A DNA stretch of 34,870 bases from an uncultured Clostridia bacterium (GTDB lineage Bacteria; Bacillota; Clostridia; TANB77; CAG-465). Positions within the stretch are counted from its first letter, which is position 1. Each line of letters begins with the position of its first letter. The position numbers and the translations under genes were made by a program. The DNA is taken from assembly GCA_947626975.1 (NCBI GenBank), contig CANQUF010000011.1, forward strand, positions 1 through 34,870. Direction: 5' to 3'. A model generated the notes under the pieces. The model did no database searches, was not told where the DNA came from, and saw only the letters and a program-made list of their open reading frames with translations. This document shows positions 17,212 through 26,511 of the stretch, one piece after another.

Positions 17212-17850
17212 ATGTTAATAGTATTTTTAAGAGCTTTGATTTTATATTCGGTCGTATTTATAGTTATAAGATTAATGGGGAAAAAAGAATTGTCAAAAGT
17301 TCAACCTTTTGAACTTGCTATAATAATTCTTATATCAGATCTTGCATCATCTCCAATGTCATCTCGTGGAGTTTCAATATTTGACGGCATTGTGCCAATA
17401 ATAACATTATTAGTTACATATATACTTTTTACTTTAATTTCACATATAAGTATTAAAGCAGAGAAAGCTATGTGCGGAGAAGTAACTCCTATAATACAAG
17501 ATGGTAAAATTATAGAAGAAGAATTTTCAAAACAGAAGTATACAATACCAGATATAATGTCTCAACTAAGAGAACAAGATGTATTTAAAATTCAGGATGT
17601 AAAATTTGCAATGATCGAAACAAACGGAAATTTAAGTATTATAAAAAATTCGTATGGATATAAAGCATTACCTTTAAATATTATAGAGGATGGTAAAATC
17701 TCTGAAACAAATTTAAAAATGCTTAATATGTCAGAAAAAGATGTAGAAAAATTATTAAAAAAACAAAAGTTAGATTTAAAAAATGTTTTACTTGGAACTA
17801 TGGATGAAAACTCAAATTTTATTTATCAATTAAAAGATGAGGTGAAGTAA
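17212..17850 (+). CDS. YetF-type DUF421 membrane protein
   Basis: DUF421/YcaP family membrane protein of poorly known function. The start is placed at ATG 17212, where AGGTGAT gives the SD and the protein begins MLIVFLRALILY as in the family. The ORF-track start 17185 adds nine residues without an SD. The product is 212 residues with three N-terminal membrane segments, the signature MGKKELSKVQPFELAIIILI and a cytoplasmic alpha/beta part (about 85-205) containing IIQDGKI and MSQLREQDVF. Its stop codon overlaps the start of the DUF4363 gene by one base (TAATG), so the two are translationally coupled. Confidence 0.88.
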   Translation: MLIVFLRALILYSVVFIVIRLMGKKELSKVQPFELAIIILISDLASSPMSSRGVSIFDGIVPIITLLVTYILFTLISHISIKAEKAMCGEVTPIIQDGKIIEEEFSKQKYTIPDIMSQLREQDVFKIQDVKFAMIETNGNLSIIKNSYGYKALPLNIIEDGKISETNLKMLNMSEKDVEKLLKKQKLDLKNVLLGTMDENSNFIYQLKDEVK

Positions 17851-18230
17851 TGAAACAATGGATAATTTTGATTGTATCTATAATATTATTAATATTTGCA
17901 GGATGTTGGCAAATTCATTATCTTGAAAAAACTGCAAGATATACATTAGCAGATATTGAATATGTAAAAAATACAGCAATTAATGGTAATTATAAGTTAA
18001 GTCAAGAAGGAATTAATAATATAAAAAGTACATGGGATAGTATAAAGCCAGTATGGCATATTTTTATTGATAGTAATGAAATAGATGAAGTAGAGGAGAC
18101 GATTGAGAAATTAAAATCTTATGCAGATGAAGAAAATAAAGAAGAAATTATAATAAATGCAAATGAATTAAATAGAACTATTAATTATATTGTTTCAAAA
18201 CAGCAAATAAAATTAGGTAACATATTATAA
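17850..18230 (+). CDS. DUF4363 protein
   Basis: This is a 126-residue protein that begins at the ATG overlapping the yetF-like stop (SD GAGGTGAAG). It has one N-terminal membrane helix or signal anchor (about 4-20, IFAGC at the end) followed by a helical extracytoplasmic domain with the family-like pattern IKSTWDSIKPVWHIFIDSNEID. DUF4363 genes are commonly paired with DUF421 genes in clostridia, which supports the call. Molecular function is unknown. The Cys at 19 is not in a good lipobox (F at -3). Confidence 0.8.
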   Translation: MKQWIILIVSIILLIFAGCWQIHYLEKTARYTLADIEYVKNTAINGNYKLSQEGINNIKSTWDSIKPVWHIFIDSNEIDEVEETIEKLKSYADEENKEEIIINANELNRTINYIVSKQQIKLGNIL

Positions 18231-18234
18231 TGTA

Positions 18235-18273
18235 AAAATAGCTTAAGAAATTACATATAACTTAAGCTATTTT
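18235..18273. terminator. Bidirectional terminator between the DUF4363 gene and dapA
   Basis: AAAATAGCTTAAG and CTTAAGCTATTTT form a perfect 13-bp stem with a 13-base loop. The A-run on one side and T-run on the other serve both strands, and it sits just after both converging stop codons. Confidence 0.9.
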
Positions 18274-18278
18274 ATATA

Positions 18279-19154
18279 TTAATTAAGTATGTCTTCATAT
18301 GATTTAATAAGTAAATCTCTATTAGATTTATTCATGCTACTTAAAGGTAATCTTACACCTCCAACATTAATATCAATATAATTCATTAATTCTTTTATTG
18401 GAATAGGGTTTACTTCAATAAATAATTTTTTTATTAGATCAAAATATTTAAATTGTAGATCCCTAGCTTTATTTATATCTCCTTTAAAGTAATTTTTACA
18501 TATATCATGTACCTCTTTAGGAAATACATTAGCCAGTACTGATATAACACCAGCACCACCAAGAGATAAAATAGGTAATATTTGATCATCATTTCCAGAA
18601 TAAATATAGAAATCTTTATCAACCTTAGAAGCTATTTCTGAAATTTGAGAAATATTAGAGCTAGCTTCCTTAATAGCGCAAATATTTTTAATTTTGGATA
18701 ATTTAATTACTGTATCAGTTTCTATATTAACTGACGTCCTAGTTGGTACATTATATAATATAATAGGTATATCTACAGACCTTGCAATTTCTTTATAATG
18801 TAAATATAAGCCCTCTTGTGTACATTTGTTATAATAAGGTGTAACTATAAGTAATCCATCTGCACCAACCTTATTTGCATATTTTGACATTTCAACTGCA
18901 ATATTAGTATTATTTGAACCTGTACCAGCTATTACTGGAATTTTACCACATGCTTTCTTTACACAAAATTCAATAAGTTTCTTCTTTTCATCATTTGAAA
19001 GAGTAGAAGATTCACCAGATGTACCACATATAACTAATGCATCAGTTTTATTTTTAATATGATAGTCTATTAAATATTCTAATTTTTCAAAGTCTATATA
19101 ATTATTTTTATCAAATGGTGTAACAAGAGCTACACCTGAACCTTTAAATAGCAT
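18279..19154 (-). CDS. dapA: 4-hydroxy-tetrahydrodipicolinate synthase
   Basis: Condenses pyruvate with aspartate semialdehyde in the lysine/diaminopimelate pathway, which also feeds spore dipicolinate. The start is placed at ATG 19154, with AAGGAAAG at suitable spacing. The track start 19163 is a GTG too close to that SD. The product is 291 residues, the usual length, with a TIM barrel. The substrate loop reads CGTSGESSTL (usually GTTGE). YNVPTRTSVN carries the catalytic Tyr, AIKEASSN carries the Schiff-base Lys, and GNDDQILP and the GG.GVISV region are present. No other lysine gene lies near, and it has its own promoter. Confidence 0.95.
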   Translation of the reverse strand: MLFKGSGVALVTPFDKNNYIDFEKLEYLIDYHIKNKTDALVICGTSGESSTLSNDEKKKLIEFCVKKACGKIPVIAGTGSNNTNIAVEMSKYANKVGADGLLIVTPYYNKCTQEGLYLHYKEIARSVDIPIILYNVPTRTSVNIETDTVIKLSKIKNICAIKEASSNISQISEIASKVDKDFYIYSGNDDQILPILSLGGAGVISVLANVFPKEVHDICKNYFKGDINKARDLQFKYFDLIKKLFIEVNPIPIKELMNYIDINVGGVRLPLSSMNKSNRDLLIKSYEDILN

Positions 19155-19183
19155 TTGCAACACTTTCCTTTCACAAAATATAT

Positions 19184-19212
19184 ATAATATATTTATACTA
19201 GAAAAATGTAAA
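19184..19212 (-). promoter_or_regulatory. Promoter of dapA
   Basis: On the minus strand, TTTACA (19212-19207), a 17-base spacer and TATTAT (19189-19184), about 30 bases before the start codon. The leader is too short for a lysine riboswitch. Confidence 0.55.
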
Positions 19213-19233
19213 TTATATTCATAAAATTAAAAT

Positions 19234-19264
19234 AAAAATAGACGCTAAAGTAAGCATCTATTTT
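19234..19264 (-). terminator. Terminator overlapping the engB stop codon
   Basis: On the minus strand, AAAATAGATGCT pairs with AGCGTCTATTTT (one G-U) across a 6-base loop. The TAG stop of engB (19260-19258) lies inside the 5' arm. Confidence 0.75.
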
Positions 19265-19833
19265 GTATTATTTAAAATTATATTTTCTATTTCAGCAGTT
19301 CCAATTTTAAGTATACTTGAATATGCAATTATATTTTCTTTTGCAAAGAGAACTTTAGTTATATTGTTTAAATATTCAGGAATTTTTGTTTTAGCTACTT
19401 TATCAGCCTTTGTTGCAATAATAGTAAATGGAATGCCTTTTTGAGCTAACCAATCATACATTAATCTATCATCTTTAGTTGGATTGTGTCGTATATCTAC
19501 TAATAAAAATATATGAGAAATATTTTTATTTGTTTCAATATAATAATTAATCAAATCAGAAGTATTTTCCTTTTCTATTTTTGACATATTTGAATATCCA
19601 TATCCAGGTAAATCCACTATATAAAAGTCATTATTTACGTTGTAAAAATTAAGGCATTTAGTTTTACCAGGTGAGTTTCCAACTTTTGCAAGATGTTTAT
19701 TATTTGATAATGTATTTATAAAAGAAGACTTACCTACATTTGATTTACCAACTAATACAATTTGTTTTAAATCTGTATTTATTATTTTATTTTTAGAAAA
19801 AACGGAAGTTTCAAATTTCATATTTTTTAACAT
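19258..19833 (-). CDS. engB: Ribosome biogenesis GTPase YsxC/EngB
   Basis: Essential GTPase of the YihA/YsxC family needed for late 50S ribosomal subunit assembly. It is 191 residues, with SD GTGAGGT and ATG 19833. G1 is GKSNVGKSSF (about 29-38), the G2-region threonine is in SPGKTKCLNF, G3 is DLPGYGYS, G4 is TKAD and G5 is YSS near the C-terminus. Length and motifs are those of the family. It lies downstream of serS on the same strand, behind a strong terminator. Confidence 0.96.
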   Translation of the reverse strand: MLKNMKFETSVFSKNKIINTDLKQIVLVGKSNVGKSSFINTLSNNKHLAKVGNSPGKTKCLNFYNVNNDFYIVDLPGYGYSNMSKIEKENTSDLINYYIETNKNISHIFLLVDIRHNPTKDDRLMYDWLAQKGIPFTIIATKADKVAKTKIPEYLNNITKVLFAKENIIAYSSILKIGTAEIENIILNNTK

Positions 19834-19910
19834 AATTTTACCTCACAAATATATATAATATAATAACATAAAAAAGTTATAAAATAAAGTAGAGAAGGAA
19901 AGATAAATAG

Positions 19911-19947
19911 AAAAACTACACTTTAAATTAAATTATTAAAGTGTAGT
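19911..19947 (-). terminator. Terminator of serS
   Basis: On the minus strand, ACTACACTTTAA and TTAAAGTGTAGT form a perfect 12-bp stem with a 9-base loop, followed by a U-run. Confidence 0.9.
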
Positions 19948-19958
19948 AAAATTGTATA

Positions 19959-21236
19959 CTATTTTTTCTTTTCTATTTTAGTCATACCACCCATATATGG
20001 TATAAGTACTTTTGGAATATTTACAGATCCATCAGCATTTTGATTTAACTCAAGGAGAGGGATAAGTATTCTTGGAGAGGCAATAGCAGTATTATTTAAT
20101 GTATAACAATATTTTGTATTTCCATCTTTGTCTTTGTATTTTATATTACTTCTTCTTGCTTGGAAATCATTAAATGAAGAACAAGAATGTGTTTCACTAT
20201 ATTTTCCACGACTAGGCATCCATGCTTCAATATCATGCTTTCTTACTTGACCAACTCCCATATCACCAGTACATACTTTTACTACTCTATATGGAATATT
20301 TAATTCTTGTAATATTTCTTCTGCATTATTTAATAAAAAGTCATGTAGTTTGTATTGAGTATCATAGTCTGCTTCACATATAATAACTTGTTCTATTTTT
20401 GTAAATTGATGAACTCTATAAAGTCCTCTTGTGTCTTTACCATATGTACCAGCTTCACGTCTAAAACAGCTAGAATATCCACAATACATTTTAGGTAAAG
20501 TTTCAATATTTTCAAAAGTTTCATTGCTATGGTATGAAACTAAAGCTACTTCAGATGTACCAACTAAATATAAGTTATCTTCTGTAATTGCATAAGCTTG
20601 CTCACGTCCTGATGGGAAATAACTAGTACCATACATTGGAGCCTCTTTAACTAAAGTAGGAACAGTCATTGGAGTAAAACCTTTTTTTACAAGTTTATCT
20701 ACAACATATCTACATAAAGCCATTTCAAGTAAAACAGCTTCATTTTTTAGATAATATGATCTACTACCTGCAATTTTAACACCTCTTGGAATATCAATTA
20801 AATCTAAACTTTCAGCAAGTTCAACATGATCTTTTAATTTGAAGTCAAATGTTGGAATATCACCTACTTTTTTTATTTCAACATTTTCTTCATCAGATTT
20901 TCCAATTGGTACCTCATCAAAAGGTACACCAGGTACTTTATACATAAGTTCAGTATATTCTGCTTTTAATGGTTCTAGCTCTTTTTCAAATTTTAAAATT
21001 TCTTCTTTAATAGATTTTACTTCACTAACAATTTTAGCTTTTTCATCTGAACTAGATGAAGGTATTAATGAAGATAATTTATTTCTTCTTTCCTTTAATG
21101 AATCTAAATCTTTAGAAGTAGCAATAATAGTTTTATCTAAAAATAATAATCTATCAATATCAATTTCTATTAGCTTGTTCTTAGCAGCTTCTTTTACTTT
21201 ATCAGGATTTTCCCTTATATATTTAATATCTAACAT
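19959..21236 (-). CDS. serS: Serine--tRNA ligase
   Basis: Charges tRNA-Ser. The start is placed at ATG 21236 (protein begins MLDIKYIRENP), 11 bases after GGAG. The track start 21248 is a GTG two bases from the SD. The product is 425 residues, typical for bacterial SerRS. The N-terminal antiparallel coiled-coil arm spans about 27-105. The class II core has motif 2 FRREAGTYGKDTRGLYRVHQ and motif 3 in the region SCSSFNDFQARRSNIKY. The C-terminal region reads NNTAIASPRILIPLLE in place of the more usual GSGLAVGRTLVAILE, a variant I recall from some clostridial SerRS. No T-box leader fits in the short upstream region. Confidence 0.95.
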   Translation of the reverse strand: MLDIKYIRENPDKVKEAAKNKLIEIDIDRLLFLDKTIIATSKDLDSLKERRNKLSSLIPSSSSDEKAKIVSEVKSIKEEILKFEKELEPLKAEYTELMYKVPGVPFDEVPIGKSDEENVEIKKVGDIPTFDFKLKDHVELAESLDLIDIPRGVKIAGSRSYYLKNEAVLLEMALCRYVVDKLVKKGFTPMTVPTLVKEAPMYGTSYFPSGREQAYAITEDNLYLVGTSEVALVSYHSNETFENIETLPKMYCGYSSCFRREAGTYGKDTRGLYRVHQFTKIEQVIICEADYDTQYKLHDFLLNNAEEILQELNIPYRVVKVCTGDMGVGQVRKHDIEAWMPSRGKYSETHSCSSFNDFQARRSNIKYKDKDGNTKYCYTLNNTAIASPRILIPLLELNQNADGSVNIPKVLIPYMGGMTKIEKKK

Positions 21237-21268
21237 AATAATCATCACTCCTATATTACTTTATTTAA

Positions 21269-21298
21269 ATTATAAAATAAAAAGTATTAAAAATCAAA
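21269..21298 (-). promoter_or_regulatory. Possible promoter of serS
   Basis: On the minus strand, TTGATT, an 18-base spacer and TATAAT, about 30 bases before the start codon. No terminator is obvious between the DUF4364 gene and serS, so read-through is also possible. Confidence 0.45.
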
Positions 21299-21318
21299 TA
21301 TAATAATTTATATTATTC

Positions 21319-21843
21319 CTAATCTTTTGTCATCATTTCAAGTAATTTTGAATATATTTTTTCAGCATTTTCACTCCAATTTTTGGAAATATTTTTTGCC
21401 TGTTCTTTATTACCTGCATATATAGTAATATTAACTAACTCGTCAATTCCATCTTTTATATAGCACGATACTTTATATTCATCAAATTTAATTGGAATAA
21501 TATTTGTATCAATTGAGTATTCAGTTTTAATTTCCATTATATTTTTATTTACCACTTTTTTTAAATTAAATATATTTACACCAGGAATTAATTCAATTAA
21601 CTCTTGTAGTGTAGAAGCACCTTCATCAGTAATACTATATAATACAGTATTATCTTTAAAAGTTTCTTTTATATAACCACTAGTTTTTAGCATATCAATA
21701 TAAATGCATACATCAAAGTATGTAATATCATCAAATTCATCACAAAATTTAACTATTTGATCTATTGTTAAAGGTATGGATGAAGTATTAAGAATATATA
21801 GTATAATAATTTTATTATCGAAAATATTTATATCTTTTGACAA
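21319..21843 (-). CDS. DUF4364 winged-helix protein
   Basis: This is a 174-residue protein of the Firmicutes DUF4364 family. The start is TTG 21843, with AGGTGG five bases upstream and no nearby ATG. The N-terminal part (about 8-85) has a winged-helix pattern: NKIIILYILNTSSIPLTIDQI, then YIDMLKTSGYIKET and LYSITDEGASTLQELIELIP. The C-terminal part is a beta-rich domain (about 100-172). A transcription-regulator role is likely from the fold, but the target is unknown. The gene is divergent from cmk. Confidence 0.82.
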   Translation of the reverse strand: MSKDINIFDNKIIILYILNTSSIPLTIDQIVKFCDEFDDITYFDVCIYIDMLKTSGYIKETFKDNTVLYSITDEGASTLQELIELIPGVNIFNLKKVVNKNIMEIKTEYSIDTNIIPIKFDEYKVSCYIKDGIDELVNITIYAGNKEQAKNISKNWSENAEKIYSKLLEMMTKD

Positions 21844-21882
21844 TTAAACCACCTTTATTTATTGAAACTGTAAAATAAATAC

Positions 21883-21911
21883 TTTACAATTACATGTATA
21901 TATGATATCAT
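21883..21911 (+). promoter_or_regulatory. Promoter of cmk-plsC
   Basis: TTTACA, a 17-base spacer and TATCAT, with a leader of about 70 bases before cmk. It overlaps the palindrome ATGATATCAT. Confidence 0.5.
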
Positions 21912-21989
21912 AAATTTATGTAAAAATAAAGGAAATCTGCAAAAAAGCTGATATTTTTTAATATTTATTTTTATAATGGAGGTAATATT

Positions 21990-22682
21990 ATGAATAAGAA
22001 TAATTATATTATAGCAATAGATGGTGGAGCAGGAGTTGGAAAAACATCAATTTCTAAAGAATTAGCTAAAAGGTTAAATATAATATACATAGATACTGGT
22101 GCTATGTATCGTGCGGTTGCGCTATATTTTTTAATTAATGATATACAAATTACAGATGAAAATATACAAAAATATATTAATAATATAGATTTGGATATTA
22201 AGATAGAAAATGGAAATAATATTATAATATTAAATAATAAAGATGTAACTAATAGTATAAGAGATGAGAATGTATCTATGGCTGCCTCTTTAATATCAAA
22301 ATCTAAAATAGTTAGAGATATTTTAGTTGATAAACAAAGAAATATTGCTTTAAATAGAAGTGTAGTAATTGAAGGAAGAGATACTACAACTGTAGTATTT
22401 CCTAATGCTGATTTAAAAATATATCTTACTGCTTCTTTAGACGTTAGAGCAAAAAGAAGACATGATGATTTAGCTAAGTTAAATAAAACATCTAATATAA
22501 CTATTGAAAATGTAAAAGAGAATATGATAAAAAGAGATGAACAAGACACTACAAGAAAGGAGTCACCATTAATTGTAGCAGAAGATGCTATAAAAGTAGA
22601 TACCTCTAATAATGATGTAGATAAGTCTGTAAATATAATAATATCATTATTGAAACAAAAAGTTAAGGACATTAATGTCTAA
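21990..22682 (+). CDS. cmk: Cytidylate kinase
   Basis: Phosphorylates CMP and dCMP with ATP. It is 230 residues, with SD GGAGG and ATG 21990. The P-loop is DGGAGVGKTSISK (about 11-23) where most family members have GPAGAGKST. YIDTGAMYRAVAL is the conserved NMP-binding segment, VIEGRDTTTVVFPNADLKIYLTAS is the core, and RDEQDTTRKESPLI is the lid and phosphate-binding arginine region. PlsC follows after 14 bases with its own SD, so the two genes form an operon, as often seen in clostridia. Confidence 0.94.
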   Translation: MNKNNYIIAIDGGAGVGKTSISKELAKRLNIIYIDTGAMYRAVALYFLINDIQITDENIQKYINNIDLDIKIENGNNIIILNNKDVTNSIRDENVSMAASLISKSKIVRDILVDKQRNIALNRSVVIEGRDTTTVVFPNADLKIYLTASLDVRAKRRHDDLAKLNKTSNITIENVKENMIKRDEQDTTRKESPLIVAEDAIKVDTSNNDVDKSVNIIISLLKQKVKDINV

Positions 22683-22696
22683 ATGGAAGGTTTAAT

Positions 22697-23281
22697 ATGA
22701 AAAAAGTAATAAAATGGCTTTTTAATGTATTTATATGTAATTTTCTTTATAGAGTAAAGTATAATAATATTGAAAAATTAGATGGACTTGGTAATTGTTT
22801 AATATGTCCAAATCATTCAAGTAAATTTGATGCAATATTTATATTTTGCAAAGTAAATAATTTACATATTATGGCAAAGGCGGAACTTTTTAAAAAGAAG
22901 CTTAATGCTAAAGTATTAAATGCCTTTAATGTTTTCCCTATAAGAAGAGGAGAAAATGATACAAGAAGTATATTTCATGCAATAAAAATATTTAAAAATT
23001 CAAATAAAAGTAAACTGTTAATATATATTGAGGGAGAAAAAGTAAAAAGAAATGAACAAAGAGGAGTAGAAAAAATAGGTCCTGTATTTATAGCAGCACA
23101 AGCTTCTGTACCTATTGTCCCTGTATATGTTACTAAAAATCCAAGATTATTTTCTAAAGTAGAAATTAATTTTGGTGATCCTATATACATAGATAAGAAT
23201 AAAATTAAAGATAAAACATACTTAAAAAATAGTTCTAAACAATTACTTGATACAATATATAATTTAAATACTAAGAAATAA
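22697..23281 (+). CDS. plsC: 1-acyl-sn-glycerol-3-phosphate acyltransferase
   Basis: Membrane-associated acyltransferase for phosphatidic acid synthesis. It is 194 residues, with SD GGAAGG and ATG 22697. The catalytic HX4D motif is NHSSKFD (about 34-40), followed by MAKAELFKKK, FPIRRGENDTRSI, the EG motif as YIEGEKVKRNEQRG (usually FPEGTRS) and ASVPIVPVYV. The EGTRS block is altered while its EG is kept. The enzyme is probably active on a family substrate, but the exact acyl acceptor is inferred. It is coupled to cmk. Confidence 0.88.
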   Translation: MKKVIKWLFNVFICNFLYRVKYNNIEKLDGLGNCLICPNHSSKFDAIFIFCKVNNLHIMAKAELFKKKLNAKVLNAFNVFPIRRGENDTRSIFHAIKIFKNSNKSKLLIYIEGEKVKRNEQRGVEKIGPVFIAAQASVPIVPVYVTKNPRLFSKVEINFGDPIYIDKNKIKDKTYLKNSSKQLLDTIYNLNTKK

Positions 23282-23288
23282 TTATTTA

Positions 23289-23325
23289 AAATGTCCTAGT
23301 GTATAATTAAATACTCTAGGCATTT
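23289..23325 (+). terminator. Probable terminator of cmk-plsC
   Basis: AAATG-T-CCTAG pairs with CTAGG-C-CATTT around one mismatch and a long loop. The following T-run is weak. Confidence 0.5.
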
Positions 23326-23420
23326 ATATTTGAGTATAAGATAATATACTGTGTGCTATGTAATAAGTATAATAAAGATAGAAATGATATATATAAATAT
23401 TATATTAACATAAAATATTT

Positions 23421-23450
23421 ATGTAAAATAACATTCCTTTTATTTTACAT
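23421..23450. repeat. Perfect 11-bp inverted repeat upstream of typA
   Basis: ATGTAAAATAA and TTATTTTACAT flank an 8-base loop with no T-run. A 12-base direct repeat, ACATAAAATATT, occurs at 23408-23419 and 23490-23501, the latter overlapping the -35 of the typA promoter. The 326-base gap 23282-23607 otherwise holds only the terminator, promoter and leader hairpin listed here. A regulatory role is speculative. Confidence 0.4.
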
Positions 23451-23499
23451 TAAGTTATAGCTACTTTTACTCTTTTTTGCTGTAATTTTACATAAAATA

Positions 23500-23528
23500 T
23501 TGACAAAAAAATATATATGTTGTAAAAT
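23500..23528 (+). promoter_or_regulatory. Promoter of typA
   Basis: TTGACA, a 17-base spacer and TAAAAT, preceding a leader of about 70 bases. Confidence 0.75.
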
Positions 23529-23546
23529 AAATATATGTATTAAGTG

Positions 23547-23566
23547 TAACCTAAATTTTTAGGTTA
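23547..23566 (+). promoter_or_regulatory. Leader hairpin in the typA 5' UTR
   Basis: TAACCTAAA and TTTAGGTTA can pair (8 bp with a 4-base loop), followed by TATATTTTTG. It lies between promoter and start codon and could act as an attenuator, though the U-run is interrupted. Confidence 0.4.
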
Positions 23567-23607
23567 TATATTTTTGAGTAAATATAAAAGTTGAAAGGAA
23601 GATATAA

Positions 23608-25422
23608 ATGAAAAACTTAAGAAATGTCGCAATAATTGCCCATGTTGATCATGGAAAAACTACTCTAGTTGATTCACTTTTAAGACAAAGTGGAACTTTT
23701 AGAGAAAATGAACAAGTAGCTGAACGTGTAATGGATTCTAATGATATAGAAAGAGAAAGAGGAATAACAATATTATCTAAAAATACTGCTATACAATATA
23801 AAGATATAAAAATAAATATTGTTGATACACCAGGACATGCTGATTTTGGTGGAGAAGTTGAACGTGTACTTAAAATGGTAGATGGTGTATTATTAGTTGT
23901 AGACGCATTTGATGGCCCTATGCCACAAACAAGATTTGTACTTAGTAAAGCATTAGCACTAAATCTTGTACCAATTGTTGTATTAAATAAAATAGATAGA
24001 CCAGGAGCAAGACCAGAAGAAGTAGTAGATGAGGTATTAGAGTTATTTATGGATTTAAATGCTACAGATGAGCAATTAGATTTTAAAGTTGTATATGCTT
24101 CTGCGAAAAATGGATATGCTAAATTAAATATTGAAGATGAAGATAAAGACATGGAACCTTTATTTGAAACAATTGTTAATACAATTCCAGAACCTAGTGG
24201 AAGTAATGATGAGCCATTACAATTATTAGTAGCTAATATTGACTCTGATGAATATACAGGTAGAGTTGGAATTGGAAGAATTACAAGAGGTTCAATAAAA
24301 AATGGACAAGAAGTTGCATTATGCAAAAAAGATGGTAGTATTAAAAATATAAAAATTGGAAAGTTATATACATACAAAGGACTAAAAAGAGTAGAAACTG
24401 AAGTTGCAAATTGCGGTGATATAGTTGCAGTAAATGGAGTTGAAGGAATCAATATTGGTGAAACAATTGCTGATATACAAAAACCAGAAGCCGTTCCATT
24501 TGTTGATATTGATGAACCTACTGTATCTATGACATTTAGTGTAAATAATGGACCTTTTGCCGGAAAAGAAGGTAAATTTATAACATCAAGACATTTAAGA
24601 GATAGACTTTTTAAAGAACTAGAAACAAATGTTTCACTAAGAGTTGAAGAAACAGATAGTGCAGATAGCTTTAATGTATCAGGTAGAGGTGAATTACATT
24701 TATCTATATTAATTGAAAATATGAGAAGAGAGGGCTATGAGTTACTTGTGTCTAGACCAAAAGTTATATACAAAGTAATTGATGGAGTAAAATGTGAACC
24801 AATGGAACAAGTGACAATTGACGTACCAGAAGATTGCGTTGGAACTGTTATGCAAAAAATGGGATATAGAAAAGGTGAAATGACTAATATGTCACCTTCA
24901 CACTCAAATGCAGGTTATACAAGACTTGAATTTAAAATACCATCACGTGGACTTATTGGATTTAGAAATGAGTTTATGACTGATACTAAAGGTAATGGTA
25001 TAATGAATCATATTTTTGCAGGATATGAGAAAGATAAGGGTGAGATATCTTCAAGACAAAGAGGTGCAGTTATTGCATTTGAAACTGGTAAAGCAACAGG
25101 ATATGGATTATTTAATGCACAAGAAAGAGCTACACTATTTATTGGACCTGGTACTGAAGTTTATGAAGGAATGATTGTTGGAGAAAATTCTAGAAGTGAA
25201 GACTTAACTATTAATGTATGTAAAGAAAAACATTTGACTAATACAAGAGCTTCTGGTAGTGACGATGCACTAAAGCTTGTTCCACCTGTTAATATGTCTT
25301 TAGAGCAATCAATTGAATTCTTAAATGATGACGAACTAGTTGAGGTAACTCCTTTAAATATTAGACTAAGAAAGAAAATATTAGATCCTACAAAAAGATA
25401 TAGAGAAAGCAAAAAAAATTAA
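23608..25422 (+). CDS. typA: Translational GTPase TypA/BipA
   Basis: Ribosome-associated GTPase of the elongation-factor family involved in stress adaptation and 50S assembly. It is 604 residues, with SD GAAAGGAAG and ATG 23608. G1 is AHVDHGKTTL (about 11-20), switch I is in DIERERGITI, G3 is DTPGHADFGGEVERV, G4 is NKIDRPGARPEEV and G5 is YASAKNG. Domain II follows (about 200-290), then EF-G-like domains and the TypA C-terminal domain with SRGLIGFRNEFMTDTKGNGI and LTNTRASGSDDA. Length and motifs are complete. It is monocistronic. Confidence 0.98.
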   Translation: MKNLRNVAIIAHVDHGKTTLVDSLLRQSGTFRENEQVAERVMDSNDIERERGITILSKNTAIQYKDIKINIVDTPGHADFGGEVERVLKMVDGVLLVVDAFDGPMPQTRFVLSKALALNLVPIVVLNKIDRPGARPEEVVDEVLELFMDLNATDEQLDFKVVYASAKNGYAKLNIEDEDKDMEPLFETIVNTIPEPSGSNDEPLQLLVANIDSDEYTGRVGIGRITRGSIKNGQEVALCKKDGSIKNIKIGKLYTYKGLKRVETEVANCGDIVAVNGVEGINIGETIADIQKPEAVPFVDIDEPTVSMTFSVNNGPFAGKEGKFITSRHLRDRLFKELETNVSLRVEETDSADSFNVSGRGELHLSILIENMRREGYELLVSRPKVIYKVIDGVKCEPMEQVTIDVPEDCVGTVMQKMGYRKGEMTNMSPSHSNAGYTRLEFKIPSRGLIGFRNEFMTDTKGNGIMNHIFAGYEKDKGEISSRQRGAVIAFETGKATGYGLFNAQERATLFIGPGTEVYEGMIVGENSRSEDLTINVCKEKHLTNTRASGSDDALKLVPPVNMSLEQSIEFLNDDELVEVTPLNIRLRKKILDPTKRYRESKKN

Positions 25423-25426
25423 TTAT

Positions 25427-25479
25427 AAAAAAAAGAACTACTAAATATTATATAATTTTATTTAGTGGTTCTTTTTTTT
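25427..25479 (+). terminator. Strong terminator of typA
   Basis: GAACTACTAAAT pairs with ATTTAGTGGTTC, extended by A8 and T8 tails. The A-tail makes it usable on both strands. Confidence 0.9.
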
Positions 25480-25537
25480 AATATTTTTAAGTATTTGTGT
25501 AGTTTGAAAATATTCTATATTTATCAAAATATAAATT

Positions 25538-25564
25538 ACAATAATCATTTTTTTTCATATAATA
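25538..25564 (+). promoter_or_regulatory. Candidate sigma-K promoter of the collagen-like gene
   Basis: AC (25538-25539), a 16-base spacer and CATATAATA (25556-25564) fit the known late mother-cell pattern AC-N16-CATANNNTA. In DNA this AT-rich the match could be chance. The spore-surface character of the product makes it worth listing. Confidence 0.3.
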
Positions 25565-25640
25565 TTATATATTACAATAAATAATATACAATTAATATAG
25601 ATAGTATATAATTTTGTAATAAATAGTAAAAGGGGGAAAA

Positions 25641-26321
<681 letters not shown>

Positions 26322-26393
26322 TTAATATATTCTAAAATAAAAAGATATTTAAAATATAAAATAAAAATGACTCTAAAAAATTATTTATAAAGG

Positions 26394-26422
26394 AATGAGT
26401 GAAGCTTTTTTCACTCATTTTT
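26394..26422 (+). terminator. Terminator of the collagen-like gene
   Basis: AATGAGTGAA and TTCACTCATT form a perfect 10-bp stem with a 6-base loop, followed by TTTA. Outer AAAGG and TCCTTT can extend the stem. Confidence 0.85.
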
Positions 26423-26485
26423 ATCCTTTTAGGAAATTTACTACATATTTTGTATTTTTAATACTATTTTTGTAATATGAATAAA

Positions 26486-26497
26486 TTTCCATGGAAA
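26486..26497. promoter_or_regulatory. 12-bp perfect palindrome upstream of the glucan synthase promoter
   Basis: TTTCCATGGAAA lies 14 bases before the -35 hexamer. It is a possible operator, and no copy was noticed elsewhere in the intergenic regions. Confidence 0.3.
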
Positions 26498-26511
26498 GTT
26501 AATTATATTTA

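Noticed and set aside
17850-17910. Lipoprotein signal in the DUF4363 protein (IFAGC)
   Set aside because: Phe at -3 is a poor lipobox residue, and family members generally carry a plain N-terminal membrane anchor.
21237-21318. T-box leader for serS
   Set aside because: Fewer than 90 bases separate serS from the DUF4364 gene, with no specifier stem or AGGGUGG-like sequence.
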